Assembly (NCBI RefSeq): GCF_004211145.1
Contig: NZ_SEBS01000003.1
Location: forward strand, 62,001-126,000
Reading direction: 5' to 3'
Origin: Flavobacterium sp.
GTDB lineage: Bacteria; Bacteroidota; Bacteroidia; Flavobacteriales; Flavobacteriaceae
DNA: 64,000 nucleotides
A model generated the notes under the pieces. That model searched no databases. It had not been told where the DNA came from and was given only the letters and a program-made list of their open reading frames with translations. Positions 8,407-17,296 of the stretch are shown in pieces. How positions within the stretch are numbered: position 1 is the stretch's first letter; each line of letters begins with the position of its first letter. The position numbers and the translations under genes were made by a program.

Positions 8407-10505
8407 CTTATGTAGTTCCAGATATTTTTTTTCTTGGTCATTTCGATGTAGGCGTTGCGCATGGCCGCATATTCGGGTTTTTGCATGCTCGGATCGTCTT
8501 TGAGCAGTTGCATCGCATAGTTGCGCGCGAGTTGCAGGATGTCACGGTCGCGTACGATGTCGGCAATCTGTAAGTTCAGGACACCGCTTTGTTGCGTTCC
8601 CATCAAATCTCCGGGGCCGCGTAATTTGAGGTCGACCTCGGCAATTTCAAAACCGTCGTTCGTGCGCGTCATGGTTTCGATTCGCGTTTTGGTGTCGTTT
8701 GAAAGTTTGTGGCTCGTCATTAAAATACAGTAACTCTGTTCGGCTCCACGACCGACGCGACCACGCAATTGGTGTAATTGCGACAGGCCGAAACGCTCTG
8801 CCGATTCGATGATCATCACCGACGCATTGGGCACGTTCACGCCGACTTCGATTACCGTCGTGGCGACCATGATGTTGGTTTTTCCTTTTGAGAAACGCTG
8901 CATCTCGGCATCTTTTTCAGACGGTTTCATCTTGCCGTGCACGATTGAAACAGAATATTGCGGCAACGGGAAATCGCGCGAGATGCTTTCGTATCCGTCC
9001 ATGAGATCCTTGAAATCCATTTTTTCAGACTCTTGGATCAGCGGATAGACGATGTAGATTTGTCGGCCTTTCGCGATTTCGTCGCGTATGAATTTCCATA
9101 CTTTGAGCCGGTTCGCGTCGTAGCGATGCACGGTTTGTATCGGTTTTCGTCCCGGAGGCAATTCATCGATCACCGAAACGTCGAGATCGCCGTACAGGCT
9201 CATCGCCAACGTACGCGGTATGGGCGTGGCGGTCATGACAAGCACGTGAGGCGGGATTTCGTTTTTCTTCCACAATTTCGATCGTTGCTCGACACCGAAG
9301 CGGTGCTGCTCGTCAATCACGGCCAAGCCTAAATTTTGGAATTTTACCTTGTCTTCGAGCAACGCATGCGTGCCGATCAATATGTGAAGCGAACCGTTTT
9401 CGAGCTCTTCGTGAATGATTTTCCGATCGGCAGTTTTGGTTGAACCCGTGAGGATTTTTATGTTGATTCCCAGTCCGATAGCCAATTCGCTCAAACCTTT
9501 GAAATGTTGGTTCGCTAGGATTTCGGTCGGCGCCATCAAGCACGATTGGAAACCGTTGTCGAGCGCGATCAGCATGCTCATGAGCGCGACGATCGTTTTG
9601 CCCGAACCGACGTCGCCTTGCAGCAAACGATTCATTTGGGCGTTCGTTCCCATGTCGTTACGGATTTCCTTGATCACGCGTTTTTGCGCATCGGTCAAAT
9701 CGAACGGCAAATGGTTTTTATAGAAGATGTTGAAATACGTGCCGACCTGCGTGAACGGATGGCCTTTGATCTTGTGTTTCCTGATCAGGTTTTTCGTGAT
9801 GAGTTGTAATTGGATGAAGAACAATTCCTCGAATTTGAGCCGGAATTGCGCCATCGCTAGCGCTTCGGAGCTCTTCGGGAAATGGATGTTGAACATCGCG
9901 GCTTTCTTGGGAATGAGCTTTGCGTCGCGCATCAGATTTTCGGGCAACGTCTCGGTGAAATTGGCTTGGGTTTCGAGAAAAAGCTGCTGCATCATTTTAT
10001 TGAATGACCGGTTGCTTACGCCACGGTTGTTGAGCGTTTCAGTGGACGGATAAACCGGTTGCAGTGCCGTTCTCAGGCTTTGTTCGTGTTCGGCAAGTAA
10101 TTCCATTTCAGGATGCGCCATGCTGAACTGGCCGTTGAACGATGTTGTTTTCCCGAAAATCACCATGGGTGAATTGATCTTGATGCCCTCGCGGATCCAT
10201 TTGATGCCTTGGAACCAGATGAGTTCCATTTGGCCCGTGTCGTCCACGAAAGTCGCGACGAGACGTTTGCCGCGTTTTTGCTCGACGGTTTTTACGTTTA
10301 TTATTTTGCCGATAATCTGGACCTCGGCCGTACTTTGGTTGAGCTCGTTGATCTTATAATAGCGCGTGCGGTCGATGTAGCGGTTCGGGAACAGATTCGC
10401 GAGATCGGCGTATGTATGGATGCCCAATTCCTTGCGCAACAAGTCAGCGCGTGCGGGTCCGACGCCTTTAAGGAATTCGATCGGTGTTTGGAGTAAACCG
10501 GACAT
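8403..10505 (-). CDS. recG: ATP-dependent DNA helicase RecG
   Basis: 700-residue monomeric helicase that remodels stalled replication forks and Holliday junctions by branch migration. The N-terminal wedge/OB-fold domain begins at LLQTPIEFLKGVGPARADLL and continues to about residue 180. Superfamily 2 motifs follow in order: LLQGDVGSGKT (Walker A, near residue 300), VIDEQHRFG (DEQH), VMTATPIPRTLA (motif III), and the C-terminal RecA-like domain with ATTVIEVGVNVPNA and QLRGRVGRG. Length is usual for RecG. It is followed by the 4-base-overlapping hypothetical membrane protein. Confidence 0.97.
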   Translation of the reverse strand: MSGLLQTPIEFLKGVGPARADLLRKELGIHTYADLANLFPNRYIDRTRYYKINELNQSTAEVQIIGKIINVKTVEQKRGKRLVATFVDDTGQMELIWFQGIKWIREGIKINSPMVIFGKTTSFNGQFSMAHPEMELLAEHEQSLRTALQPVYPSTETLNNRGVSNRSFNKMMQQLFLETQANFTETLPENLMRDAKLIPKKAAMFNIHFPKSSEALAMAQFRLKFEELFFIQLQLITKNLIRKHKIKGHPFTQVGTYFNIFYKNHLPFDLTDAQKRVIKEIRNDMGTNAQMNRLLQGDVGSGKTIVALMSMLIALDNGFQSCLMAPTEILANQHFKGLSELAIGLGINIKILTGSTKTADRKIIHEELENGSLHILIGTHALLEDKVKFQNLGLAVIDEQHRFGVEQRSKLWKKNEIPPHVLVMTATPIPRTLAMSLYGDLDVSVIDELPPGRKPIQTVHRYDANRLKVWKFIRDEIAKGRQIYIVYPLIQESEKMDFKDLMDGYESISRDFPLPQYSVSIVHGKMKPSEKDAEMQRFSKGKTNIMVATTVIEVGVNVPNASVMIIESAERFGLSQLHQLRGRVGRGAEQSYCILMTSHKLSNDTKTRIETMTRTNDGFEIAEVDLKLRGPGDLMGTQQSGVLNLQIADIVRDRDILQLARNYAMQLLKDDPSMQKPEYAAMRNAYIEMTKKKNIWNYIS

Positions 10506-10644
10506 TTTGTTTTGAATTTTGAATTATAAATCGTGAATGGCGCGTATGATCCGGGAAAAGTTTGGTGTAGCGAATATAAGTTTTTTATTGTGGAATTTAA
10601 AGCGTTTTTTTGCTTCGGATGTCGTGAAACCGCGCGTTGGTTGC

Positions 10645-10677
10645 AGACCTAACAGGTTTTCAAAACCTGTTAGGTCT
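10645..10677. repeat. Perfect 33-bp palindrome upstream of the M1 peptidase gene
   Basis: AGACCTAACAGGTTTT, one central C, then the exact reverse complement: a 16-bp arm hairpin with a 1-base centre. It lies in the roughly 300-bp divergent gap between recG and the M1 aminopeptidase, the rest of which shows no other gene. As RNA it would form a very stable stem. From memory similar CCTAACAGG palindromes recur in flavobacterial intergenic DNA, but that was not checked. Confidence 0.8.
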
Positions 10678-10776
10678 TACAAAAAAGCACAATTTTTTTT
10701 AATCCCCAGTACACTTTTTATACCTATTTTCCTAAAATCATCCAAAAGCAAAATCTGCCGACGCAACTCATTTTCG

Positions 10777-10784
10777 TATATTTG
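10777..10784 (+). promoter_or_regulatory. -7 promoter box (TATATTTG) of the M1 peptidase gene
   Basis: TATATTTG matches TAnnTTTG, 20 bases before the ATG at 10804, predicting a leader of about 15 bases. No TTTG at -33. Confidence 0.5.
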
Positions 10785-10803
10785 AAAACTTTCCATTCTC
10801 CAA

Positions 10804-12870
10804 ATGAAATATATTTTCCTGCTTCTTTCGGCGTTTTCGTTCGCCCAGCAAACCCAATTCGTCGATTTCAAGACCGTTACGGGCAATTTGTTTCCCGATT
10901 ACCACAAACGTTCGATCCACGGTTCGGCCTCGTATGATTTCGACGTGCTGAAACCCATCGACACCATCAAAATCGACGCGATCGCTATGGATTTCACCGA
11001 TGTCCTGCTCAACGGAAAACCCATAAAATTTCTCAATTCAGGCAAACAGCTCCAACTCGTTTCAAAGTTCAGAAAGAGCAAGAACATGCTCACGTTCAAG
11101 TATTCGGCCAAACCAAAACAAACCCTGTATTTCGTGACCGCGGGCACCGACCACCAAATCTGGACACAAGGACAAGGAAAATATACGAGCCATTGGTTTC
11201 CGAGTTTCGACGACGTGAACGAAAAGGTCTTATTCGGGCTTACGATCACATATGATAAGAATTACAAAGTCGTATCGAACGGCGTTCTCAAAAACGAATT
11301 CATTGCGAACGAGCGTGAAACCACATGGGAATATCGCATGTTCAACCCGATGTCGTCGTACCTGCTCGTGCTTGCCATCGGGAAATTCAACGTGCATACG
11401 ATTACCGCCGAATCCAAAACCGCGAGCGAGTTGTACATCGAACCCGGAGACGAGGCCAAATTCGAACCGACATATCGTTACTCAAAACAAATCTTCGACT
11501 ATTTCGAAAAGGAAATCCAGGTTCCGTATGCGTGGAATGTGTACCGACAAATTCCCGTACGCGACTTCCTCTACGGCGGGATGGAAAATACGACGGCCAC
11601 GATTTTCACGCGCGATTACGTATGCGACGACATCGCGTTCAACGACCGAAACTACGTGAATGTGAACGGTCACGAACTCGCGCACCAATGGTTCGGCGAT
11701 CTCGTTACGGCCAAATCGGGCAAACACCATTGGCTGCAGGAAGGTTTCGCGACGTATTACGCATTGTTGGCCGAGCGCGAGGTTTTCGGTGACGATTATT
11801 TCTATTCGAAATTATACGACAACGCGATGAACCTGCAACAGGCTTCGAGGACCGACACGATCCCGATCCTAAACGAAAAAGCGAGTTCACTGAGTTTCTA
11901 CCAGAAAGGCGCTTGGGCATTGCATGTGTTGCGTGAAAACGTCGGTGCCGCAGCTTTCCAAAAAGCCGTAAAAACGTATCTCGAAAAACACAAATTCAAG
12001 AATGTCGAAACCGATGATTTCCTAAACGAAGTCGCGAAGGTTTCCCCGTACGACGTCAAGGCGTTCAAGAAACGCTGGCTTGAAACGGGCGGATTCGAGG
12101 TCGCCGAGGCAATCGATCTGCTCAAGCGAAACGCGTTCATGAAACAATTTTTCGAAACCGGGGAATTGAGCCAAAAACCGTTCGCTCAAATCAAACCGCA
12201 ATTGGAAACCATCTTAAAGTCTGACGCGTATTTCCCGGTGAAGGAGCAAATCGTGTACATGATCGGGGATTTGCCGTTCGATGAAAAAAAGGATGTTATT
12301 TTGACCGCTATGCAAACGGGCGACGTGAACGTGAGACAAGCCGTGGCTTGGACGCTAAAGAAAATCCCATCGGAATTCCAAAGTGGATACGAAACGTTGC
12401 TCGACGACAAATCCTACATAACCCAGGAAATTTCATTGAACGCGTTGTGCCGTGATTTTCCCGATAAGCGCGCCCAATATCTCGACAAGACTGACGGCCG
12501 AATCGGCATGAACGACAAGAACATCCGATTGCTGTGGCTCGCGCTCGCGTTGTCGACCAAGGAATATCGCATGGATAAGAAAGCGGCGTATTACGATGAA
12601 TTGCTCGCGTATGCGCAATCGGGTGAGGAAGCGTCGGTGCGACAATCGGCGATAGAGAAATTGTTGTACATCGACAAAGGCGACCAAAACGTGTTGCCGC
12701 TGCTGGTCAATGCGACCGTGCATCACAAATGGCAGTTCACGAAATTCGGGCGCGACAAGATCCGCGAAAAACTTAAGCTCACGAATACGCGCAAATTCTA
12801 CGAGGATTTGTTGCCGAGTCTGCCAGAAGCTGAGAAAGCCCAACTCCAACGACTACTCGACGAAAAATGA
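10804..12870 (+). CDS. M1 family zinc aminopeptidase
   Basis: 688-residue gluzincin aminopeptidase with a signal peptide (MKYIFLLLSAFSFAQQ), so it acts outside the cytoplasm. The exopeptidase motif GGMEN is at residues 258-262. The zinc site HELAH is at 290-294, with the third ligand Glu about 19 residues on (WLQEGFATYY). The catalytic domain is followed by a helical HEAT-like region (PFDEKKDVILTAMQTGDVNVRQAVAWTLK) that closes the active site in this family. It removes N-terminal residues from peptides, presumably for nutrition. Its stop overlaps the start of the patatin-like gene by 4 bases (ATGA). Confidence 0.93.
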   Translation: MKYIFLLLSAFSFAQQTQFVDFKTVTGNLFPDYHKRSIHGSASYDFDVLKPIDTIKIDAIAMDFTDVLLNGKPIKFLNSGKQLQLVSKFRKSKNMLTFKYSAKPKQTLYFVTAGTDHQIWTQGQGKYTSHWFPSFDDVNEKVLFGLTITYDKNYKVVSNGVLKNEFIANERETTWEYRMFNPMSSYLLVLAIGKFNVHTITAESKTASELYIEPGDEAKFEPTYRYSKQIFDYFEKEIQVPYAWNVYRQIPVRDFLYGGMENTTATIFTRDYVCDDIAFNDRNYVNVNGHELAHQWFGDLVTAKSGKHHWLQEGFATYYALLAEREVFGDDYFYSKLYDNAMNLQQASRTDTIPILNEKASSLSFYQKGAWALHVLRENVGAAAFQKAVKTYLEKHKFKNVETDDFLNEVAKVSPYDVKAFKKRWLETGGFEVAEAIDLLKRNAFMKQFFETGELSQKPFAQIKPQLETILKSDAYFPVKEQIVYMIGDLPFDEKKDVILTAMQTGDVNVRQAVAWTLKKIPSEFQSGYETLLDDKSYITQEISLNALCRDFPDKRAQYLDKTDGRIGMNDKNIRLLWLALALSTKEYRMDKKAAYYDELLAYAQSGEEASVRQSAIEKLLYIDKGDQNVLPLLVNATVHHKWQFTKFGRDKIREKLKLTNTRKFYEDLLPSLPEAEKAQLQRLLDEK

Positions 12871-13772
12871 GAGCACTTGTAATTTCAGGCGGCGGCAGTA
12901 AAGGCGCGTTCGCAGGCGGAGTCGCGCAATATCTGATGCAGCAGAAAGGCTATCGGTACGATTTGTTGCTCGGAACCTCGACGGGAAGTCTGCTGATCCC
13001 GCATTTGGCGCTCGGCAATGTCGAGAAGATCTATGAAATCTATACGAACGTCTCGATGGGTAAAATCTTCAACGTGAATCCGTTCGTGGTCAAGAAACGC
13101 AACGGCGTCGAGTCGGTCGCGATCAACCATTTCAATGTGATTTGGCAGTTTTTACGCGGAAAGCGCACGTTCGGCGAAAGCAGGAAATTGCGAAAATACA
13201 TTCGGAAGAACTTCACCAAGGCCGAATTCGAAGAACTCAAGGCCTCGAACTGCAACATCGTCGTCACGGTCACGAACCTTTCGAAAAACGAATGCGAATA
13301 CAAATGCATAAAGGATTACACATACGATCAATTCTGTGACTGGATCTGGATTTCGTGCAATTACGTGCCGTTCATGAGCTTGGTCAAGAAAGGAAAATCC
13401 GAATATGGGGACGGCGGATTTTCAGCCCTGGTTCCGATCCGGGAAGCGATCGATCGTGGCGCGACCGAAATCGACGTCGTGATTTTGGAAACCGAAGTAT
13501 TGTCGTCACCGAAAGCCGTCGGAAAAAATCCTTTTTCATTGATGGTGAATCTTTTCGGAACCTTGCTCGACCAAGTGGAAAAGCACGATATCGTCATCGG
13601 AAAACTAGCCGCGAAAAACAAAAACGTGAAACTGAATTTATATTACACGCCGACCTCGCTTACCACGAATGCGTTGGTTTTCAATAAGGAAAGCATGAAA
13701 AAATGGTGGCACGAAGGATATGAATATGCGCAGAATAAGAGTGAGTTGATGAGTGAGGTGAAGGAGATGTAG
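12867..13772 (+). CDS. Patatin-like phospholipase family protein
   Basis: 301-residue lipid acyl hydrolase of the patatin fold using a Ser-Asp dyad. The glycine-rich oxyanion loop SGGGSKGAFAGGVAQYL is at the very N-terminus, the nucleophile elbow is GTSTG around residue 33, and the catalytic Asp is in YGDGGFSALVP. There is no signal peptide, so it is probably cytoplasmic or membrane-associated. The start overlaps the M1 peptidase stop (ATGA), giving a two-gene operon of peptidase and lipase. Known members hydrolyse phospholipid or other acyl esters; the substrate here is unknown. Confidence 0.92.
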   Translation: MRALVISGGGSKGAFAGGVAQYLMQQKGYRYDLLLGTSTGSLLIPHLALGNVEKIYEIYTNVSMGKIFNVNPFVVKKRNGVESVAINHFNVIWQFLRGKRTFGESRKLRKYIRKNFTKAEFEELKASNCNIVVTVTNLSKNECEYKCIKDYTYDQFCDWIWISCNYVPFMSLVKKGKSEYGDGGFSALVPIREAIDRGATEIDVVILETEVLSSPKAVGKNPFSLMVNLFGTLLDQVEKHDIVIGKLAAKNKNVKLNLYYTPTSLTTNALVFNKESMKKWWHEGYEYAQNKSELMSEVKEM

Positions 13773-13780
13773 TTGTTGTT

Positions 13781-13940
13781 GAATCGGTTAATCGGTTAAT
13801 TGTTGATTTGAATCGCTGTCTTCCGCTCAAATTTTTGGGTACTTTTGAAAGGAGATTCGTCCAATTTTACCTCTCGTCTAAAACCCTAAACTCTAAACCC
13901 TAAACCCTAAACTCTAAACCCTAAACTCCAAACCCTGAAA
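13781..13940. repeat. Octamer and telomere-like heptamer arrays
   Basis: Two word types in series. At 13781-13802 the octamer AATCGGTT is repeated, with a GCTGTCTTCCGCTC element nearby that also occurs reversed at 15.2 and 22.8 kb. From about 13880 a heptamer array CCCTAAA/CTCTAAA of about eight units follows, a telomere-like word though in a bacterial intergenic space. It runs straight into the reading frame of the next gene. Confidence 0.75.
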
Positions 13941-14528
13941 TCAAACTCCAAAACATCCAAGAAATTCAAAACCAAAAAGAAGCCAAAAAAGGAATACAAC
14001 TCCTATTTCCTCGCGTTCGCGTTGTTTTTGGTCGTGGTTCTACTGTATCCGTCGGGTAAGCAACCGATTTCCGATGTCAGCGTCGTAACCGGAAAGTTAT
14101 ACAAAGAGCCGCATAGTCTGGGAGCGCGAGGCTCGTACGATTACTCGTTCTGGCTGCAAGGCAAGGAAGCCCAATTCGTTATCGACAACGGCATTCTCAT
14201 CAATGGACTTTCTGAAAAATTCGTCGACTTGAAACCGGGAACCCAACTGGAACTTGGCATTTTGGGCGATGAGCGGCGATTGATGGAAAAGGATAAGATT
14301 CGCGTCTATTCGTTGAAGGCCGGGAACGAAACGATTTACGACGTGGAACTTTACGATCGGAATAATTCGAAATACCGTTTCAGGCTTGGTTTTTTCGGAT
14401 GGACGTTAGTACTGTTTCTTACGGTGAACGGCTTGAATGTGATCAGTAGCCGATGGAACAAAATTTTAGCGATTTCATTTCTCGCATCCGTTATTTTTAT
14501 GCGCGTGTATCATTTTGGAATTTTTTAA
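13935..14528 (+). CDS. Hypothetical membrane protein, start uncertain
   Basis: Family not recognised. The ORF track starts at a TTG (14022) inside the first membrane helix, which would lose the basic N-terminus. The frame is open back to a stop at 13908 and reads KKFKTKKKPKKEYNSYFLAFALF before the helix, typical of a cytoplasmic flank. There is no ATG, so a CTG at 13935 (197 residues) is the best candidate, inside the heptamer array. The rest is a 130-residue soluble, likely extracytoplasmic domain (ISDVSVVTGKLYKEPHSLGA) and two C-terminal helices. Its end overlaps the next gene by 14 bases, implying an operon. An upstream frameshift is an alternative. Confidence 0.6.
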   Translation: MKSNSKTSKKFKTKKKPKKEYNSYFLAFALFLVVVLLYPSGKQPISDVSVVTGKLYKEPHSLGARGSYDYSFWLQGKEAQFVIDNGILINGLSEKFVDLKPGTQLELGILGDERRLMEKDKIRVYSLKAGNETIYDVELYDRNNSKYRFRLGFFGWTLVLFLTVNGLNVISSRWNKILAISFLASVIFMRVYHFGIF

Positions 14529-15060
14529 TCCGACGAAAAACTTGGAAATCAAGAAAATTCCACAACCACAATTTTATAGATTCACGAAAATAAGCGCGTC
14601 CAACTTCTTGGTTCTTTCGTGCTACTTGGTCGTCTCTTATTTCCTGTATGTATTTTTTGTAACATCCGAAAATCCGAAACTCCCAAGCAATATCCTATTT
14701 GTTTATGGTTTTTCAACCCAGTTTTTTCTGTATGCCTTTCAATACAGATCGCTTAGGAATTTCAATTATTACATATGTTGGATAGTCGTCGGGATCGCTC
14801 ACTTTTTTATTTATTTCGAAATCAGTGACGATCCTCGGATTATTTTACCCAACGCCAACGCCGCCGTCGAATTGAGAAATACTTTCTTCTCGCTGATCTT
14901 ATTTCAAATACTGAGATTCATCAGCCTAAGACTTCAGAAAATGGAGCTCGTAATGATTGATCGCAGCGGATTTAATTACGGCGACAACAGAAAAAACACT
15001 ACGGTCGATATTATTCTATTTATCATATTTTTCATCTACTTGGCGCTGGTTTCATTTTGA
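14515..15060 (+). CDS. Hypothetical multi-pass membrane protein
   Basis: 181 residues, unrecognised family. There are five hydrophobic stretches: LVLSCYLVVSYFLYVFFV, ILFVYGFSTQFFLYAF, YICWIVVGIAHFFIYF, FFSLILFQILRFISL and DIILFIIFFIYLALVSF. A short hydrophilic loop (RLQKMELVMIDRSGFNYGDNRKN) precedes the last one. It starts at TTG overlapping the previous gene by 14 bases. It is more AT-rich than its neighbours, partly from codons for hydrophobic residues. Probably works with the preceding membrane protein; function unknown. Confidence 0.65.
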   Translation: MEFFNPTKNLEIKKIPQPQFYRFTKISASNFLVLSCYLVVSYFLYVFFVTSENPKLPSNILFVYGFSTQFFLYAFQYRSLRNFNYYICWIVVGIAHFFIYFEISDDPRIILPNANAAVELRNTFFSLILFQILRFISLRLQKMELVMIDRSGFNYGDNRKNTTVDIILFIIFFIYLALVSF

Positions 15061-15159
15061 GCCGATGCGCGCAAAAGATTTTTAGTCAAACTTTTAATGG
15101 CAAAAAATCTCCGACCGACTCAAACAGACGCCTCATAACAGGTTCAGGTCGAAATTTTC

Positions 15160-15345
15160 CAACGGAAGACAACGTTTCAAATCAACAAATCAACAAATCA
15201 ACAAGATACCCAAAACGTCCAACGGAAGACACTGATTCAAATCAACAAATCAACAAATCAACAAATTACCCCAAAACGTCCAACGGAAGACAACGTTTCA
15301 AATCAACAAATCAACAAATCAACAAATCAACAAAATCAAAAATCC
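15160..15345. repeat. Three copies of CGGAAGAC core plus (AAATCAAC)n octamers
   Basis: Three units of about 60 bp. Each begins CCAACGGAAGAC, then TTCAAATCAAC and a run of AAATCAAC octamers, in the 365-bp gap before the first lipoprotein gene. Frame-neutral octamers without stops make the ORF track extend the lipoprotein upstream to 15057; that extension (NQQINKST repeats) is an artefact. The same core plus octamer composition recurs in the 22.8-23.8 kb repeats and before other genes. Confidence 0.8.
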
Positions 15346-15425
15346 CCGCCAAAGGCAAAAAAAGCACGCAAAAGGTAGGGTTTTCCCAAACACGCCTGTT
15401 TCACAACAATAAAACCATATTCATC

Positions 15426-17189
15426 ATGAAAAAAACAAAACTACTTCTAGCGCTATTCTTCGTAGCAAGCCTGTTTATCAGATGTAATCACGACGATTCA
15501 GGTTCAGGAACCGACGACGGACCGTCTGATTCCGATTTCGAACAAAACTTCGGCGCGACCGCTTCCCGTGATTTCATCGGCGAGGTCGTCGACATGAACA
15601 ACCAGCCCGTACAATCGGCCACCGTAAAGATCGGCGCGTTGAGTGTACAGACCGACTCGAACGGAATCTTCGTGATCAACGGCGCTTCGGTCCACCAGAA
15701 ATTCGCCTACATCACGGCCAACAAAACCGGGTACTTTGAAGGTTCACGTGCGATGGTTCCAACATCGGGCAAAAACAACGTGAAAATCATGTTGATCCCG
15801 AATGCGCCAATCGCGACGGTCTCTTCGGGCCAGGCGAGCGAAGTCACGACCGATTCGGGCACGAAAATCATTTTCGACGGATCGTTCCAGGACGAGAACG
15901 GCGCCGCGTATTCAGGAAATGTCGCGGTATCAGTGTATCATTTGAGTCCGTGGAACGCGAACCTCGACAAATTGATGCCCGGAATGATGTATGCCGAGAG
16001 AGAAAACGGCGATGAAGCCACGCTTGAAACGTTCGGCATGATCAACGTCGAACTTCGAGGTGCAGGCGGACAAAAATTACAACCTGCCCAAGATCATCCG
16101 GCGACGATCGAAGTAATGCTCGACGCCGCTCAAATGGCGAATGCGCCTGCGTCAATCCCGTTGTGGCATTTCGACGCCGCAAAAGGCTGGTGGAAAGAAG
16201 ACGGGGTTGCGACGCGCCAAGGCAACAAATATGTGGGCGAAACGTCACATTTCTCATGGTGGAACTGCGATGCGCCATTCCCGACAGTACACTTCGACGT
16301 GACCGTAACCAATCAGGACGGAAGCCCTGTCTCGAATGCTCCCGTGTTCATTACGATGGCCGGGCAAAACTGGCCGACTTTGGGTTACACGAATTCAAAC
16401 GGGCAGGCGAGCGGGTTGATCCCATCGAACGCAGCATTGACGATCAGCGTGAAAGACGTTTGCGGAAACATCGTGTATACGACGACAGCCGGTCCTTACA
16501 CCGCCGACGCAACGCTTGCGATCACATTACCCGTGAGCAGTGTCGAAACCGCAACGATACAAGGAACATTGTTGAGTTGCGACGGAAATAACGTCACGAA
16601 CGGCTACATCTTGTTGCGCTACGCAGGTGTAAGTCAAGTCGCCGAGGTGACCAATGGCGATTTCAGCTTCACCGCTTTGGTTTGCACCGCGGGACAAACG
16701 TTTACGCTTCAGGGTGCCGATTTCGATTCGCTCCAGCAGACGGATTCCATCAGCTATACATTCCAGGCGCCAGTCACGAACGTGGGGAATCTACAGGCTT
16801 GTAGTACGGTCGACGAATTCATCTCGTACCAGATCGACGACGAACCGACCGTATTCCTGATCCAGGAAGTGAACGCGAGCTTGGGAAGCCAGGGACAAAC
16901 CAATGGCCTTTCAATTTCAGGTTTCAACGAAGGAAATACGCCGACAGGTTTCGCATCGCTTTACATCTACAGCGGAAGCGTGAGCACGCCGGGAACATAT
17001 ACGACAGCGCAATTCTCGCTTGAAGGAACCTTGGGTTACATCTTCTCGGGGACGACGAACGATGTGGTGTTCACGTTGACGAACGTAGGCGCGCCGGGAG
17101 AATACATAGACCTGACCTTTAGTGGAACGTACGTACAGGAAGGCGAAACGCATACCCTATCAGGTGTTGCGCACGCGATTAGGAATTGA
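15426..17189 (+). CDS. Surface lipoprotein with carboxypeptidase-like regulatory domain (paralogue 1)
   Basis: 587 residues from the ATG at 15426; the longer ORF start is repeat-derived. A lipoprotein signal (KKTKLLLALFFVASLFIRC) is followed by an acidic, Ser/Gly-rich tether (NHDDSGSGTDDGPSD), which favours surface export. At about residues 50-125 there is a CarboxypepD_reg-like beta-sandwich (FIGEVVDMNNQPVQSATVKI, then GIFVINGASVHQKFAYI). Further beta-rich repeats follow, including WHFDAAKGWWKEDG and a second regulatory-like domain (VTNQDGSPVSNAPVFI). It is an end-to-end paralogue of the next gene. No enzymatic motif; probably a structural or binding lipoprotein. Confidence 0.85.
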   Translation: MKKTKLLLALFFVASLFIRCNHDDSGSGTDDGPSDSDFEQNFGATASRDFIGEVVDMNNQPVQSATVKIGALSVQTDSNGIFVINGASVHQKFAYITANKTGYFEGSRAMVPTSGKNNVKIMLIPNAPIATVSSGQASEVTTDSGTKIIFDGSFQDENGAAYSGNVAVSVYHLSPWNANLDKLMPGMMYAERENGDEATLETFGMINVELRGAGGQKLQPAQDHPATIEVMLDAAQMANAPASIPLWHFDAAKGWWKEDGVATRQGNKYVGETSHFSWWNCDAPFPTVHFDVTVTNQDGSPVSNAPVFITMAGQNWPTLGYTNSNGQASGLIPSNAALTISVKDVCGNIVYTTTAGPYTADATLAITLPVSSVETATIQGTLLSCDGNNVTNGYILLRYAGVSQVAEVTNGDFSFTALVCTAGQTFTLQGADFDSLQQTDSISYTFQAPVTNVGNLQACSTVDEFISYQIDDEPTVFLIQEVNASLGSQGQTNGLSISGFNEGNTPTGFASLYIYSGSVSTPGTYTTAQFSLEGTLGYIFSGTTNDVVFTLTNVGAPGEYIDLTFSGTYVQEGETHTLSGVAHAIRN

Positions 17190-17206
17190 TGAAAAAGAAT
17201 GTTGGA

Positions 17207-17240
17207 AAAGAGCCTCTCGGAAACGAGGGGCTTTTTTTTT
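17207..17240 (+). terminator. Intrinsic terminator after lipoprotein paralogue 1
   Basis: AGCCTCTCG-GAAA-CGAGGGGCT stem with a GNRA-type loop, followed by nine T. It separates the two paralogous lipoprotein genes into distinct transcripts. Confidence 0.9.
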
Positions 17241-17296
17241 GGACGCAACCATTTCAGGATTAAACCATCTCAAAAGTAACCAGTAAAAAAAACGCT

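Noticed and set aside
15057-15425. N-terminal extension of the first lipoprotein in the ORF track
   Set aside because: It consists of translated AAATCAAC octamers; a complete lipoprotein signal begins at ATG 15426.
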